Shown piece after piece: positions 1 to 5,239 of a DNA stretch of 7,302 nucleotides (within the stretch, counting starts at the first letter, position 1; each line of letters starts with the position of its first letter). Made by a program: the position numbers and the translations under genes. This DNA is from Gemmatimonadota bacterium (GTDB lineage Bacteria; Gemmatimonadota; Gemmatimonadetes; Gemmatimonadales; Gemmatimonadaceae), in NCBI GenBank assembly GCA_023249395.1, contig JAHFCS010000101.1, forward strand, positions 1 through 7,302. The letters run 5' to 3'. The notes beneath the pieces are model-generated. The model ran no database searches, had not been told where the DNA came from, and saw nothing but the letters and a program-made list of their open reading frames with translations.

Positions 1-109
1 CAACCCTGCGGCGTGACGCCCCCCACGGGACCAGTGCAGCCGCGGCCCGGGAGTCTGCCGCAACTGACATGATCACCGCCGTCACGAAGAGAATCCTAGC
101 CGCGCGCAA
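1..109 (-). CDS. N-terminal fragment of an unidentified, probably exported protein (cut by window edge)
   Basis: A minus-strand frame stays open from a TTG at 109-107 to the left edge, about 36 codons. The N-terminus looks like a signal peptide: MRAAR as a basic n-region, ILFVTAVIMSVAA as the hydrophobic core, then ADSRAAA as a possible cleavage region. The TTG overlaps the end of the upstream thioesterase gene by 14 nt and has GGAGGG (124-119) nine nt before it. A GTG at 85-83 in the same frame, with AGGA eight nt upstream, is an alternative start, but it would lack the basic n-region. Too little of the protein is present to name a family. Being a real gene is likely but not certain, because GC-rich DNA often holds open frames of this length. 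Confidence 0.4.
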   Translation of the reverse strand, partial: MRAARILFVTAVIMSVAADSRAAAALVPWGASRRRV

Positions 110-524
110 CTTCCAGGACCCTCCGGATCTGGGCCGGCAGCTCGACAAGTTTCCCCTCCCTGTTGAGCGAGGCAAGCGTCGTCGTCGCAGAGGCGAGGCG
201 CAGGCCGGTGGTCGCATCCTCGATCCGGTAGTCGAATGTAACTGTGCGCGAGCGAACATCGGTCACTGTCGTCCGGACGCGGATCAGGTCGTCGTAGCGA
301 GCGGCCGAATGATACCGCACCGACGCATCGATCACCGCAAGCGAGACGCCGCCACGCTCGAGATCGGCATACGACGTCCCAAGCTGCCGAATGAGATCCG
401 TCCTGCCGATCTCGCACCAGATGAGGTAGTTCGCGTGGTACACGACGCCCATCTGGTCGGTCTCCGCATAGCGGACCCTGAACTCTATTGTGCTCTCTCC
501 GTTACTGCTGGTGACGGCGTCCAT
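96..524 (-). CDS. 4HBT-family (YbgC/FcbJ-like) acyl-CoA thioesterase
   Basis: Predicted cytoplasmic hot-dog-fold thioesterase hydrolysing acyl-CoA thioesters; the exact substrate is unknown. From the ATG at 524 the product is 142 residues, normal for the family. The signature is RYAETDQMGVVYHANY near residues 19-33: Asp23 sits where the catalytic Asp of YbgC/4-hydroxybenzoyl-CoA thioesterases lies, and H30-A-N-Y matches the family's following helix. The frame continues upstream to a TTG at 542 (148 residues). The ATG is preferred because the family motif begins shortly after it, but neither start has a clear Shine-Dalgarno. TATCTT lies 6 nt upstream of the ATG and could be a -10 element of a leaderless transcript. 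In proteobacteria ybgC often precedes tolQRA; here the next gene is a partial exported protein, so a Tol-Pal link cannot be tested. Confidence 0.88.
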   Translation of the reverse strand: MDAVTSSNGESTIEFRVRYAETDQMGVVYHANYLIWCEIGRTDLIRQLGTSYADLERGGVSLAVIDASVRYHSAARYDDLIRVRTTVTDVRSRTVTFDYRIEDATTGLRLASATTTLASLNREGKLVELPAQIRRVLEVARG

Positions 525-556
525 GCGCGTAAGATACTGCAACCGAGAGTTTGTAT

Positions 557-585
557 TTGTGAAGCCTCGGAAGGCCCGCTAAGAT
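557..585 (+). promoter_or_regulatory. Candidate sigma70-type promoter for the lpxH-like gene
   Basis: TTGTGA (557-562) and TAAGAT (580-585) each match 4 of 6 positions of the -35 and -10 consensus and are separated by 17 bp. A transcript would begin about 6-7 nt after the -10, at or next to the GTG start at 592, so the mRNA could be leaderless. This fits the absence of a Shine-Dalgarno at a useful distance. Matches this weak are common by chance. Confidence 0.28.
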
Positions 586-591
586 TGCCGT

Positions 592-1380
592 GTGCTCGCC
601 TCACCATGCTATCTCGTTTCCGATGCGCACATCGGCGTCGCCTCGCTCGACATCGAGCGCTCCTTCGTTCGATTCCTGCGTGAGCTGCGCGGTCGCGCGG
701 GCTCACTCGTAATCAATGGAGATCTCTTTGACTTCTGGTTCGAATGGAAATCCGTGATACCACGAGCGAGCTTTCGGGCGCTCGGCGCACTGGCCGAGCT
801 CAGCGAGAGCGGCCTCGAGATTCTCTGGCTCGCTGGAAATCACGACTGTTGGGGCGGCGATATCCTGCGCGACGATGTTGGCGTGGAGTACCACGTCGGT
901 CCGTGGGCAGGCGAGGTAGCTGGATGGCGATCGCGTGTCGAGCACGGCGACGGGCTTCGTGACCAGGAAGATCGCGGCTACCGCGCGATTCGTCCGGTGA
1001 TGCGGAATCCGCTGGCGATTCGCGCCTTTCGCGCGCTGCATCCCGACTGGGCTACTCGCATCGCCCTCGGAAGCTCCGGCGCGAGCCGCGAGTATCGCGC
1101 CCGCGATGAGGGTCGTGGACTTCGATCGGTCGCGCTCGCCGAGCTGGAGCATGACAGATCGCTCGAGCTTCTGGTGTACGGACATTCCCACGTTCCGGCG
1201 CTGGAGCGCGCGTCGGGCGGTGGAGTGTTCGCGAACGCGGGGTCCTGGCTCGACGCGCCGACCTACCTCCGCATCACCCCCGAGAAGATCGAGCTTCTCG
1301 AATGGGCGCCGGACTCAGCCGAGGGTAAGCGTCTCTACGCTGTCGATCGCCTGCCCGAGAAAACGCTGGCCAACGCGTAG
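592..1380 (+). CDS. lpxH: LpxH-like UDP-2,3-diacylglucosamine diphosphatase (calcineurin-like metallophosphoesterase)
   Basis: Predicted inner-membrane-associated enzyme that cleaves UDP-2,3-diacylglucosamine to lipid X and UMP in lipid A synthesis. The 262-residue product carries the metallophosphoesterase metal ligands in order: D11-A-H13, G-D44-L-F-D47, G-N83-H84-D85, H118-G-D120 and G-H198-S-H200. The GNHD form differs from the GNRD of E. coli LpxH and resembles LpxH homologues from other diderm phyla, so the substrate is inferred from family and length. GTG at 592 is the only usable start, because an in-frame TAA lies at 580-582 with no other initiation codon between. No well-placed ribosome site is seen. 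The gene is divergent from the thioesterase, and its last 66 nt overlap murI on the other strand. Confidence 0.85.
   Translation: MLASPCYLVSDAHIGVASLDIERSFVRFLRELRGRAGSLVINGDLFDFWFEWKSVIPRASFRALGALAELSESGLEILWLAGNHDCWGGDILRDDVGVEYHVGPWAGEVAGWRSRVEHGDGLRDQEDRGYRAIRPVMRNPLAIRAFRALHPDWATRIALGSSGASREYRARDEGRGLRSVALAELEHDRSLELLVYGHSHVPALERASGGGVFANAGSWLDAPTYLRITPEKIELLEWAPDSAEGKRLYAVDRLPEKTLANA
1281..1300. terminator. Inverted repeat 3' of murI, possible transcription stop
   Basis: CGAGAAG / CTTCTCG form a perfect 7-bp stem around a 6-nt loop. On the minus strand it lies 14 nt past the murI stop, where the long operon should end, yet it sits inside the lpxH coding region. No U-tract follows on either strand, so a classical intrinsic terminator is not supported; it may be a 3'-end stabiliser or chance. 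Confidence 0.28.
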
Positions 1381-2163
1381 GAACTGCTCGGGCAGATCGG
1401 AAGCGATGAAGCGGTACTGGGGCTCGCTTGCGTCACCCTGCTCCAGCCCCTGAGCACGAAGCGTGGCAGCGGTTTCAGCCGCCGTCTCCTCGGCACTGTC
1501 GATGAGACGCACGCTCCGCCCGACAGTTTCCCCTATCACGCGCTTGAGCAATGGATAGTGCGTACATCCAAGGACGAGTGTATCGATGGCGCCGGCCAGA
1601 CCGCCCAGGTATTCGTGAGCGACAAGCCTCGTCGCGTCCGTCTCGAGCCATCCCTCCTCCACCAGCGGCACGAACAGCGGACACGCGCGGACGGTGATGT
1701 TGGCAGTCGGCAGCTCGGCGGCGATTGCCCGCTCGTAGGCACCCGAGCTGATGGTTCCATAAGTTCCGATGACGCCGATGTCCCCCGACCGAGTTGCACG
1801 CGCTGCGGCACGCGAGCCGGGCTCGATCACTCCGATGATCGGCAGATCGAATTCCTGACGAAGAGTTGGAAGGGCGTGCGCAGTGGCGGTGTTGCAGGCG
1901 ACAACTACCGCCTTCACTCCCTGATCGCGGAGGAACGACGTTATCTCACGGCTGTAGCGGATTACCGTCTCCGGGCTCTTCGGTCCATAGGGCACGCGTG
2001 CCGTGTCGCCGAAATAGATGATGCTCTCGTTGGGGAGTTGTCGCATCAGCTCACGGACGACCGTCAGGCCGCCGATTCCGGAATCGAACACTCCGATCGG
2101 TGCCGAGCCGTTTGCGCGAGACTCGATGTCCGCGCCGCGGGATTCCAGCTCTCCCCTCACCAT
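1315..2163 (-). CDS. murI: Glutamate racemase MurI
   Basis: Cytoplasmic cofactor-independent racemase that converts L-glutamate to D-glutamate for the peptidoglycan stem peptide. From ATG at 2163 the product is 282 residues, normal for MurI. Visible motifs: FDSGIGGLTV with Asp27-Ser28, VPYG (59-60 Tyr-Gly), the first catalytic cysteine in ACNTATA (Cys90), and the second in LGCTHYPLL (Cys200, followed by T-H). The C-terminus with the usual motif-like SDLPEQFLRVG and RFLGQ is intact. ATG at 2163 (or GTG at 2160) overlaps the upstream gene's TGA in ATGGTGA, so translation is probably coupled; no clear Shine-Dalgarno is seen. The frame can be extended to a start at 2250, but that adds sequence overlapping the upstream gene and not typical of MurI. 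The 3' end overlaps lpxH antisense by 66 nt. Confidence 0.95.
   Translation of the reverse strand: MVRGELESRGADIESRANGSAPIGVFDSGIGGLTVVRELMRQLPNESIIYFGDTARVPYGPKSPETVIRYSREITSFLRDQGVKAVVVACNTATAHALPTLRQEFDLPIIGVIEPGSRAAARATRSGDIGVIGTYGTISSGAYERAIAAELPTANITVRACPLFVPLVEEGWLETDATRLVAHEYLGGLAGAIDTLVLGCTHYPLLKRVIGETVGRSVRLIDSAEETAAETAATLRAQGLEQGDASEPQYRFIASDLPEQFLRVGQRFLGQAIDSVETLTLG
1351..1395. terminator. 9-bp inverted repeat spanning the lpxH stop codon
   Basis: CTGCCCGAG (1351-1359) and CTCGGGCAG (1387-1395) are exact reverse complements with 27 nt between them, including the lpxH TAG at 1378-1380. The repeat is within the C-terminal codons of murI. The stem is GC-rich but no T-run follows, so termination of lpxH transcripts here is only a possibility. 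Confidence 0.27.
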
Positions 2164-2867
2164 GTGAACCGAGCCGCGATCTGGATTCCGCGGCCTACCG
2201 AGGTGATGTCGACGTTGGCGTTGAAGTCGGCGAGGTTTGCGGCAACCCATGCATCGGCGCCGGAGAAGAGATGATTGAACACGATGCCCGCAATCCAGTC
2301 CTCGAGATGCGTTCGCCGGGCGCGCACACGGTCGGCGAGATTCTTGTTCTTGACCAGTCCGATGGTTTTCGGCAGTCCGGTCACGGGATCGATGACCGGC
2401 TTGCCACTAGCATCGAGCACCGGGACGATGGTCGTGTCGCGGCGGGCCGCAGTCGCACGATTGAGATCGCTCCTGGATTTGAGCACCATCCCGATCGAGC
2501 CAACCTCCGTTGCCACGAACAGCGCGCCCGCCTTCGGCCGGCTGAGCTGAAACTGTCCGAGACCGGGCACGAGCAGCGACCTGACGAGAGCCGCCCTCGG
2601 CGAAAGCGGCACTTTGCAATCGGGGAGAGCGCGCTGCACCTGGCCCGCGATGACCACTCGCGGAACGCTCGGCACTCGCGTCGAGTCGCGACCTGGAGGC
2701 TTGCACAGCGTCCGGGGACCGATGCCTGTGAGGGCGCTATCGACGCCCTGCGCAGCGGCGGTTGACTTCGGCAGCGCCGCGGAAGCGGCGATGATGAGCG
2801 ACGAGAAGGCGATCGTGGCGGGAGAGTGTGGGAATCGAACCCACCCGGCCCGACTCGGTCGGGTCAC
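2157..2867 (-). CDS. Small exported/membrane DUF5683-like protein of unknown function
   Basis: I recognise a DUF5683-like core: LVRSLLVPGLGQFQL, then KAGALFVATEVGSIG (a probable membrane segment), a charged stretch, and RTHLEDWIAGIVFNHLFSG with a second hydrophobic helix. Function is unknown. Ahead of the core is a hydrophobic, Ala-rich segment (TIAFSSLIIAASAA, then STAAAQG) that looks like a signal peptide. No ATG, GTG or TTG lies between the tRNA 3' end and this segment. The nearest in-frame start giving a basic n-region is a GTG at 2867-2865, inside the variable arm of selC, yielding 236 residues (begins VTRPSRAGWVRF). The same frame stays open through selC into selD, so the start is uncertain: a rare start codon near 2810 or a downstream GTG would also be possible. 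The stop overlaps the murI start. Confidence 0.68.
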   Translation of the reverse strand: MTRPSRAGWVRFPHSPATIAFSSLIIAASAALPKSTAAAQGVDSALTGIGPRTLCKPPGRDSTRVPSVPRVVIAGQVQRALPDCKVPLSPRAALVRSLLVPGLGQFQLSRPKAGALFVATEVGSIGMVLKSRSDLNRATAARRDTTIVPVLDASGKPVIDPVTGLPKTIGLVKNKNLADRVRARRTHLEDWIAGIVFNHLFSGADAWVAANLADFNANVDITSVGRGIQIAARFTW

Positions 2868-2912
2868 ACCAGTTTTGAAGACTGGGGAAGCCACCAGGCC
2901 CCATCCACCCCC
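2816..2912 (-). tRNA. selC: Selenocysteine tRNA, anticodon UCA
   Basis: Hand folding gives a 97-nt tRNA including an encoded CCA. Acceptor 5' strand 2912-2905; two linker bases; a 6-bp D stem (GGGGCC 2902-2897 with GGCTTC 2892-2887, two G-U pairs) closing a 4-nt loop; a 5-bp anticodon stem CCAGT/ACTGG around CTTCAAA with anticodon TCA at 2878-2876; a long variable arm with a 6-bp stem CCCGAC/GTCGGG (2863-2849); a 5-bp T stem GTGGG/CCCAC with loop TTCGATT; 8 acceptor bases ACTCTCCC (2827-2820); discriminator G; CCA. The UCA anticodon, long 6-bp D stem, 8-base acceptor, large variable arm and G73 are hallmarks of bacterial tRNA-Sec. Odd point: the acceptor has U-U and G-A mismatches in the best register. 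It lies 7 nt after selD and probably is processed from the same transcript. Confidence 0.93.
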
Positions 2913-2919
2913 GTTTCGC

Positions 2920-3966
2920 TTAGTTGACCACGATTGCAATAGTCTCTCGCTCCAGCACTTCGCCGATTTCCGCTGCCCCTTCGACCTTCGAAAGATAGCT
3001 GGCGACTCGGCCCGCTGGCACGGCGACGAGCAGTCCTCCCGACGTCTGTGGATCACACATGAGCGCGCGGTCTTCCTCTGAAGTGGCGCGCCAATCGACC
3101 AGATCCTTAAGGTACTCCGCATTTCGCTTCAAACCGTCGGCCACAGCTCCCTGACGCAGCGCTTCGCGTGCGCCTTCGAGAATCGGCACCGACGCCGCGG
3201 TGATGCTCACGGTTACGTTGCTCGCCCGCGCGATGTGCGACGCATGCCCGAGCAGACCGTAGCCGGTGATGTCCGTCGCGCACTTCGCTCCGCACGCGAG
3301 CGCCGTTCGACTCGCGACTCCGTTGAGTTTCTTCATCATCTCGATCATCGCCGTGCCCGCGGACGCGGGAAGAATTCCCCGCTTCAATGCCGTCGCAAGA
3401 ATTCCATTGCCGATGGGCTTGGTGAGGACGAGACGATCGCCTGCTTTCGCGCTGGCGTTCGTGAGCAGAAAGCCCGGATGCGCCCGTCCCGTGACGGCAA
3501 GGCCATACTTGAGCTCACTGTCGAGCACCGTGTGGCCACCGACGATCAACGCCCCGGCTTCGTGAACCTTTTCCTGCCCGCCGCGCAGAATCTCGGTGAG
3601 GACCGACAAGGGCAGCTCCCCCGTCGGAAAGGCGACGATGTTGAGCGCGGTCAGCGGCTGGCCACCCATTGCATACACGTCGGAGAGCGCATTCGCTGCC
3701 GCAATCTGGCCGAAGTCGTATGGATCGTCGACGATGGGCGCGAAAAAATCGACCGTCTGGACGAGCGCGATGTCGTCCGCGACGAGATACACGCCGGCAT
3801 CGTCGAACGTCTCGCGGCCCACGAGGAGCCGCTCGTCGCTCTTCGACGCAAGAGGCGCGAGCACCGCCGACAGGTCACCCGGACCCATCTTGGACGCTCA
3901 ACCGGCGCATCGCGCAAATGCCGTCAGTCGGAACAGCTCCTCGCGCGTCTTCGATGTGCCGGTCAT
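2920..3966 (-). CDS. selD: Selenide, water dikinase SelD, a selenoprotein with an in-frame UGA (Sec23)
   Basis: Cytoplasmic selenophosphate synthetase: ATP + selenide + water give selenophosphate, AMP and phosphate; selenophosphate feeds Sec-tRNA (and 2-selenouridine) synthesis. Read from ATG 3966 with the TGA at 3900-3898 taken as Sec, the product is 348 residues, matching E. coli SelD (347). The N-terminus FRLTAFARCAGUASKMGPGD aligns with the E. coli segment around Cys17 and Lys20, putting Sec23 and Lys26 at the catalytic positions. Further motifs: LLVGRETFDDAGVY (47-60), VDFFAPIVDDPYDFG (72-86), NALSDVYAMGG (92-102), GGH (143-145), TDITGYGLLGH (231-241), CDPQTSGG (304-311). A plain ORF call would start at ATG 3888 and lose both catalytic residues. 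ATG 3966 lies 7 nt after the ridA stop, suggesting coupling; no strong Shine-Dalgarno is visible. Confidence 0.94.
3869..3889 (-). promoter_or_regulatory. Putative bacterial SECIS hairpin in selD mRNA
   Basis: Eight nt downstream of the UGA, GATGGGTC (3889-3882) pairs with GACCTGTC (3876-3869): eight consecutive pairs, two of them G-U, closing the loop CGGGU (3881-3877). The loop begins 16 nt after the UGA. Bacterial SECIS elements are coding-region hairpins a short distance after UGA with a G/U-containing apical loop bound by SelB, and this fits. The stem also encodes conserved SelD residues (K-M-G-P-G-D-L-S), so it must satisfy both constraints. The fold was done by eye without energies. 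Confidence 0.75.
3898..3900 (-). other. UGA codon recoded as selenocysteine in selD
   Basis: TGA on the minus strand is in frame with conserved SelD sequence on both sides: RLTAFARCAG before it and ASKMGPGDL after it. It falls exactly at the position of the SelD catalytic Cys/Sec, three residues before the invariant Lys. The neighbouring UCA tRNA gene supplies the decoding tRNA. Confidence 0.93.
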
Positions 3967-3973
3967 AGGTTGG

Positions 3974-4360
3974 TCAGTCGGAGGAAGGCAGCAGCGCTAT
4001 CAGATCGATCTCGATCAGCGCCCCTCGCGGCAAAGCCGCGACCTGGACGGTCGAACGTGCCGGACGGGCATCTCCAATCCACCGCCCGTAGATCTCGTTC
4101 ACCGTCGGAAAGTCGGCGAGGTCGTGGAGATACACGGTGGTCTTCAAGACGTCGCCCCACTGCGCACCGGCTGACTCGAGTATCGACTGGAGATTCTGCA
4201 TCACCCGGTCGGTCTGGGCGACGATCTCCGACTCCGCCATCTTCCCCGAGACCGGATCGAGCGCGATCTGGCCCGCCGAGTAAAGGAAGCCGTTGGCGAT
4301 GATCCCCTGCGAGTACGGGCCGATGGCTGCCGGCGCATGTTCAGTCTTCACGTGCTGCAC
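3974..4360 (-). CDS. ridA: RidA-family (YjgF/YER057c/UK114) reactive enamine/imine deaminase
   Basis: Predicted cytoplasmic homotrimer hydrolysing enamine/imine intermediates released by PLP enzymes such as threonine dehydratase, thus preventing damage by 2-aminoacrylate. The 128-residue product is of typical RidA length. Seen: IGPYSQGI (Tyr16), FLYSAGQIALDPVSG, VLKTTVYLHDLADF, and ARSTVQVAALPRGALIEIDL, in which Arg102 matches the carboxylate-binding Arg105 of E. coli RidA and Glu117 matches Glu120. The GTG at 4360 is chosen because GAGGA lies 6 nt upstream and the family homology starts right after it; the frame extends to a TTG at 4405, which would be too long. It sits 51 nt after tatD and 7 nt before selD. 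No known functional tie to selenium is evident. Confidence 0.92.
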   Translation of the reverse strand: MQHVKTEHAPAAIGPYSQGIIANGFLYSAGQIALDPVSGKMAESEIVAQTDRVMQNLQSILESAGAQWGDVLKTTVYLHDLADFPTVNEIYGRWIGDARPARSTVQVAALPRGALIEIDLIALLPSSD

Positions 4361-4366
4361 TATCAG

Positions 4367-4371
4367 TCCTC
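4367..4371 (-). promoter_or_regulatory. Ribosome binding site deciding the ridA start
   Basis: GAGGA (4371-4367) followed by six bases and GTG at 4360. It supports the short RidA form over the longer TTG start at 4405, whose first residues do not resemble RidA proteins. The G and A at its 5' end overlap the base of a possible hairpin. Confidence 0.6.
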
Positions 4372-4405
4372 GCTTCGGTGGATGGTGTGATGTAGGGCGA
4401 AGCAA
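4370..4405 (-). promoter_or_regulatory. Hairpin in the tatD-ridA gap
   Basis: TTGCTTCG (4405-4398) can pair with CGAAGCGA (4377-4370), eight pairs with one G-U, leaving a 20-nt loop. The stem ends on the first bases of the ridA ribosome site, so folding could limit ridA translation, or it could be an mRNA processing or stability element in the widest gap of the minus-strand unit. No U-tract follows. The large loop weakens the case. Confidence 0.3.
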
Positions 4406-4411
4406 TGTTAC

Positions 4412-5239
4412 TCAAGATGCTGCCGGCGTCGCCAGATTGAAGAGGCGCCTCGCGTTCGCGCTCACCGCATTGCTCATGTCTTCGGCTGTCGTGCCCCGCG
4501 CTGCGGCGAGGCGCGCAATCGTGAAGGTGACCCACGCCGGCTCGTTGCGCTTCCCCCGGTGGGGTACGGGGGCCAGATAAGGAGAGTCCGACTCGGCAAG
4601 AATGCGATCCCCGGGCACGAATCGGAGCAGATCGTCATCGTCCCACTTCTTGAATGTGACGATGCCGCTGAAGGAGATGTACCAGCCGGCGGCAATCGCG
4701 GACTCGGCGAGAGCGCGCGATCCGGTGAAGCAGTGAAGGACCCCGATCACGCCGACGGCGCCTGCTTCCGTCATCATCGCACGAGTGTCGTCTTCCGCAT
4801 CGCGGGTGTGAACGACCACGGGACGTCCGAGCTCGCGGGCGAGCGCCATCTGCTCGGCAAATGCGCGCCGCTGCTCGAGGCGCGGGGAGTTGTCATAGTG
4901 GTAGTCGAGACCGCACTCTCCGATCGCTACTGCTCCAGCAGCCACAAGATCCGTCAGCCCGGCAATGTCGCGGGTCGGGTCGAAGCCCGAAGCATCGTGC
5001 GGGTGTACGCCCGCGGAGTGGGCGATGTAGCCGGGATAGCGCGCGGCAAGAGCAGCTGCGTGACGCGCGGCGGCGAGGACATCCCCCTCGCCGCTGCCCG
5101 AGCCGATGCAGACGATCGCCCGGGCACCGGTGAGGCGCGCCCGCTCGATTACCGCGTCGCAGTCGCCGGCGAACGCCGGGTCGGCGAGGTGCGCGTGGCT
5201 GTCGATGAAGTCTGGAATGCCGTCGTCCTGCGTGGCCAC
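4412..5239 (-). CDS. tatD: TatD-family metal-dependent hydrolase/DNase
   Basis: Predicted cytoplasmic TIM-barrel metal-dependent nuclease; E. coli TatD acts as a 3'-5' exonuclease on DNA and RNA, while many family members are of uncertain substrate. The 275-residue product is near the usual 260. Metal ligands in order: D-S-H15-A-H17, G-E108-C-G-L-D-Y, VVVH144-TRDA, VLH169-CFTG and E-S-D218-S-P, the full amidohydrolase-like set. The GTG at 5239 is the only initiation codon upstream of the barrel's first strand, so the start is fairly secure although only a weak GAG is seen upstream. It overlaps the annotated end of secF by 91 nt on the same strand. Being next to secDF does not imply a role in Tat export; the name is historical. 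Confidence 0.93.
   Translation of the reverse strand: MATQDDGIPDFIDSHAHLADPAFAGDCDAVIERARLTGARAIVCIGSGSGEGDVLAAARHAAALAARYPGYIAHSAGVHPHDASGFDPTRDIAGLTDLVAAGAVAIGECGLDYHYDNSPRLEQRRAFAEQMALARELGRPVVVHTRDAEDDTRAMMTEAGAVGVIGVLHCFTGSRALAESAIAAGWYISFSGIVTFKKWDDDDLLRFVPGDRILAESDSPYLAPVPHRGKRNEPAWVTFTIARLAAARGTTAEDMSNAVSANARRLFNLATPAAS

Noticed and set aside
69..683. 204-codon plus-strand open frame spanning the thioesterase
   Set aside because: Antisense to the thioesterase and runs into lpxH in another frame; Arg-rich composition without domains.
2164..2250. 29-residue N-terminal extension of MurI
   Set aside because: It would be read from within the DUF5683-like gene and is basic and unlike MurI N-termini; ATG 2163 overlapping the upstream stop is the natural start.
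1558..2274. 238-codon plus-strand open frame opposite murI
   Set aside because: Antisense to conserved murI with no motif; considered a shadow.
2868..3122. Long 5' extension of the DUF5683-like gene through selC into selD
   Set aside because: The extension is selD antiframe plus tRNA sequence with no protein-like character; it is open only because this frame happens to lack stops.
2920..3888. selD as a 322-residue protein starting at ATG 3888
   Set aside because: It lacks the catalytic Cys/Sec and Lys found in all active SelD proteins; the missing residues are present upstream across an in-frame TGA.
3235..4302. 355-codon plus-strand open frame opposite selD and ridA
   Set aside because: Arg/Ser-rich, no recognisable domain, and lies fully antisense to two well-supported genes; typical of GC-rich shadow frames.
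4361..4405. 15-residue extension of RidA from TTG 4405
   Set aside because: The GTG at 4360 has a well-spaced GAGGA and RidA homology starts right after it.
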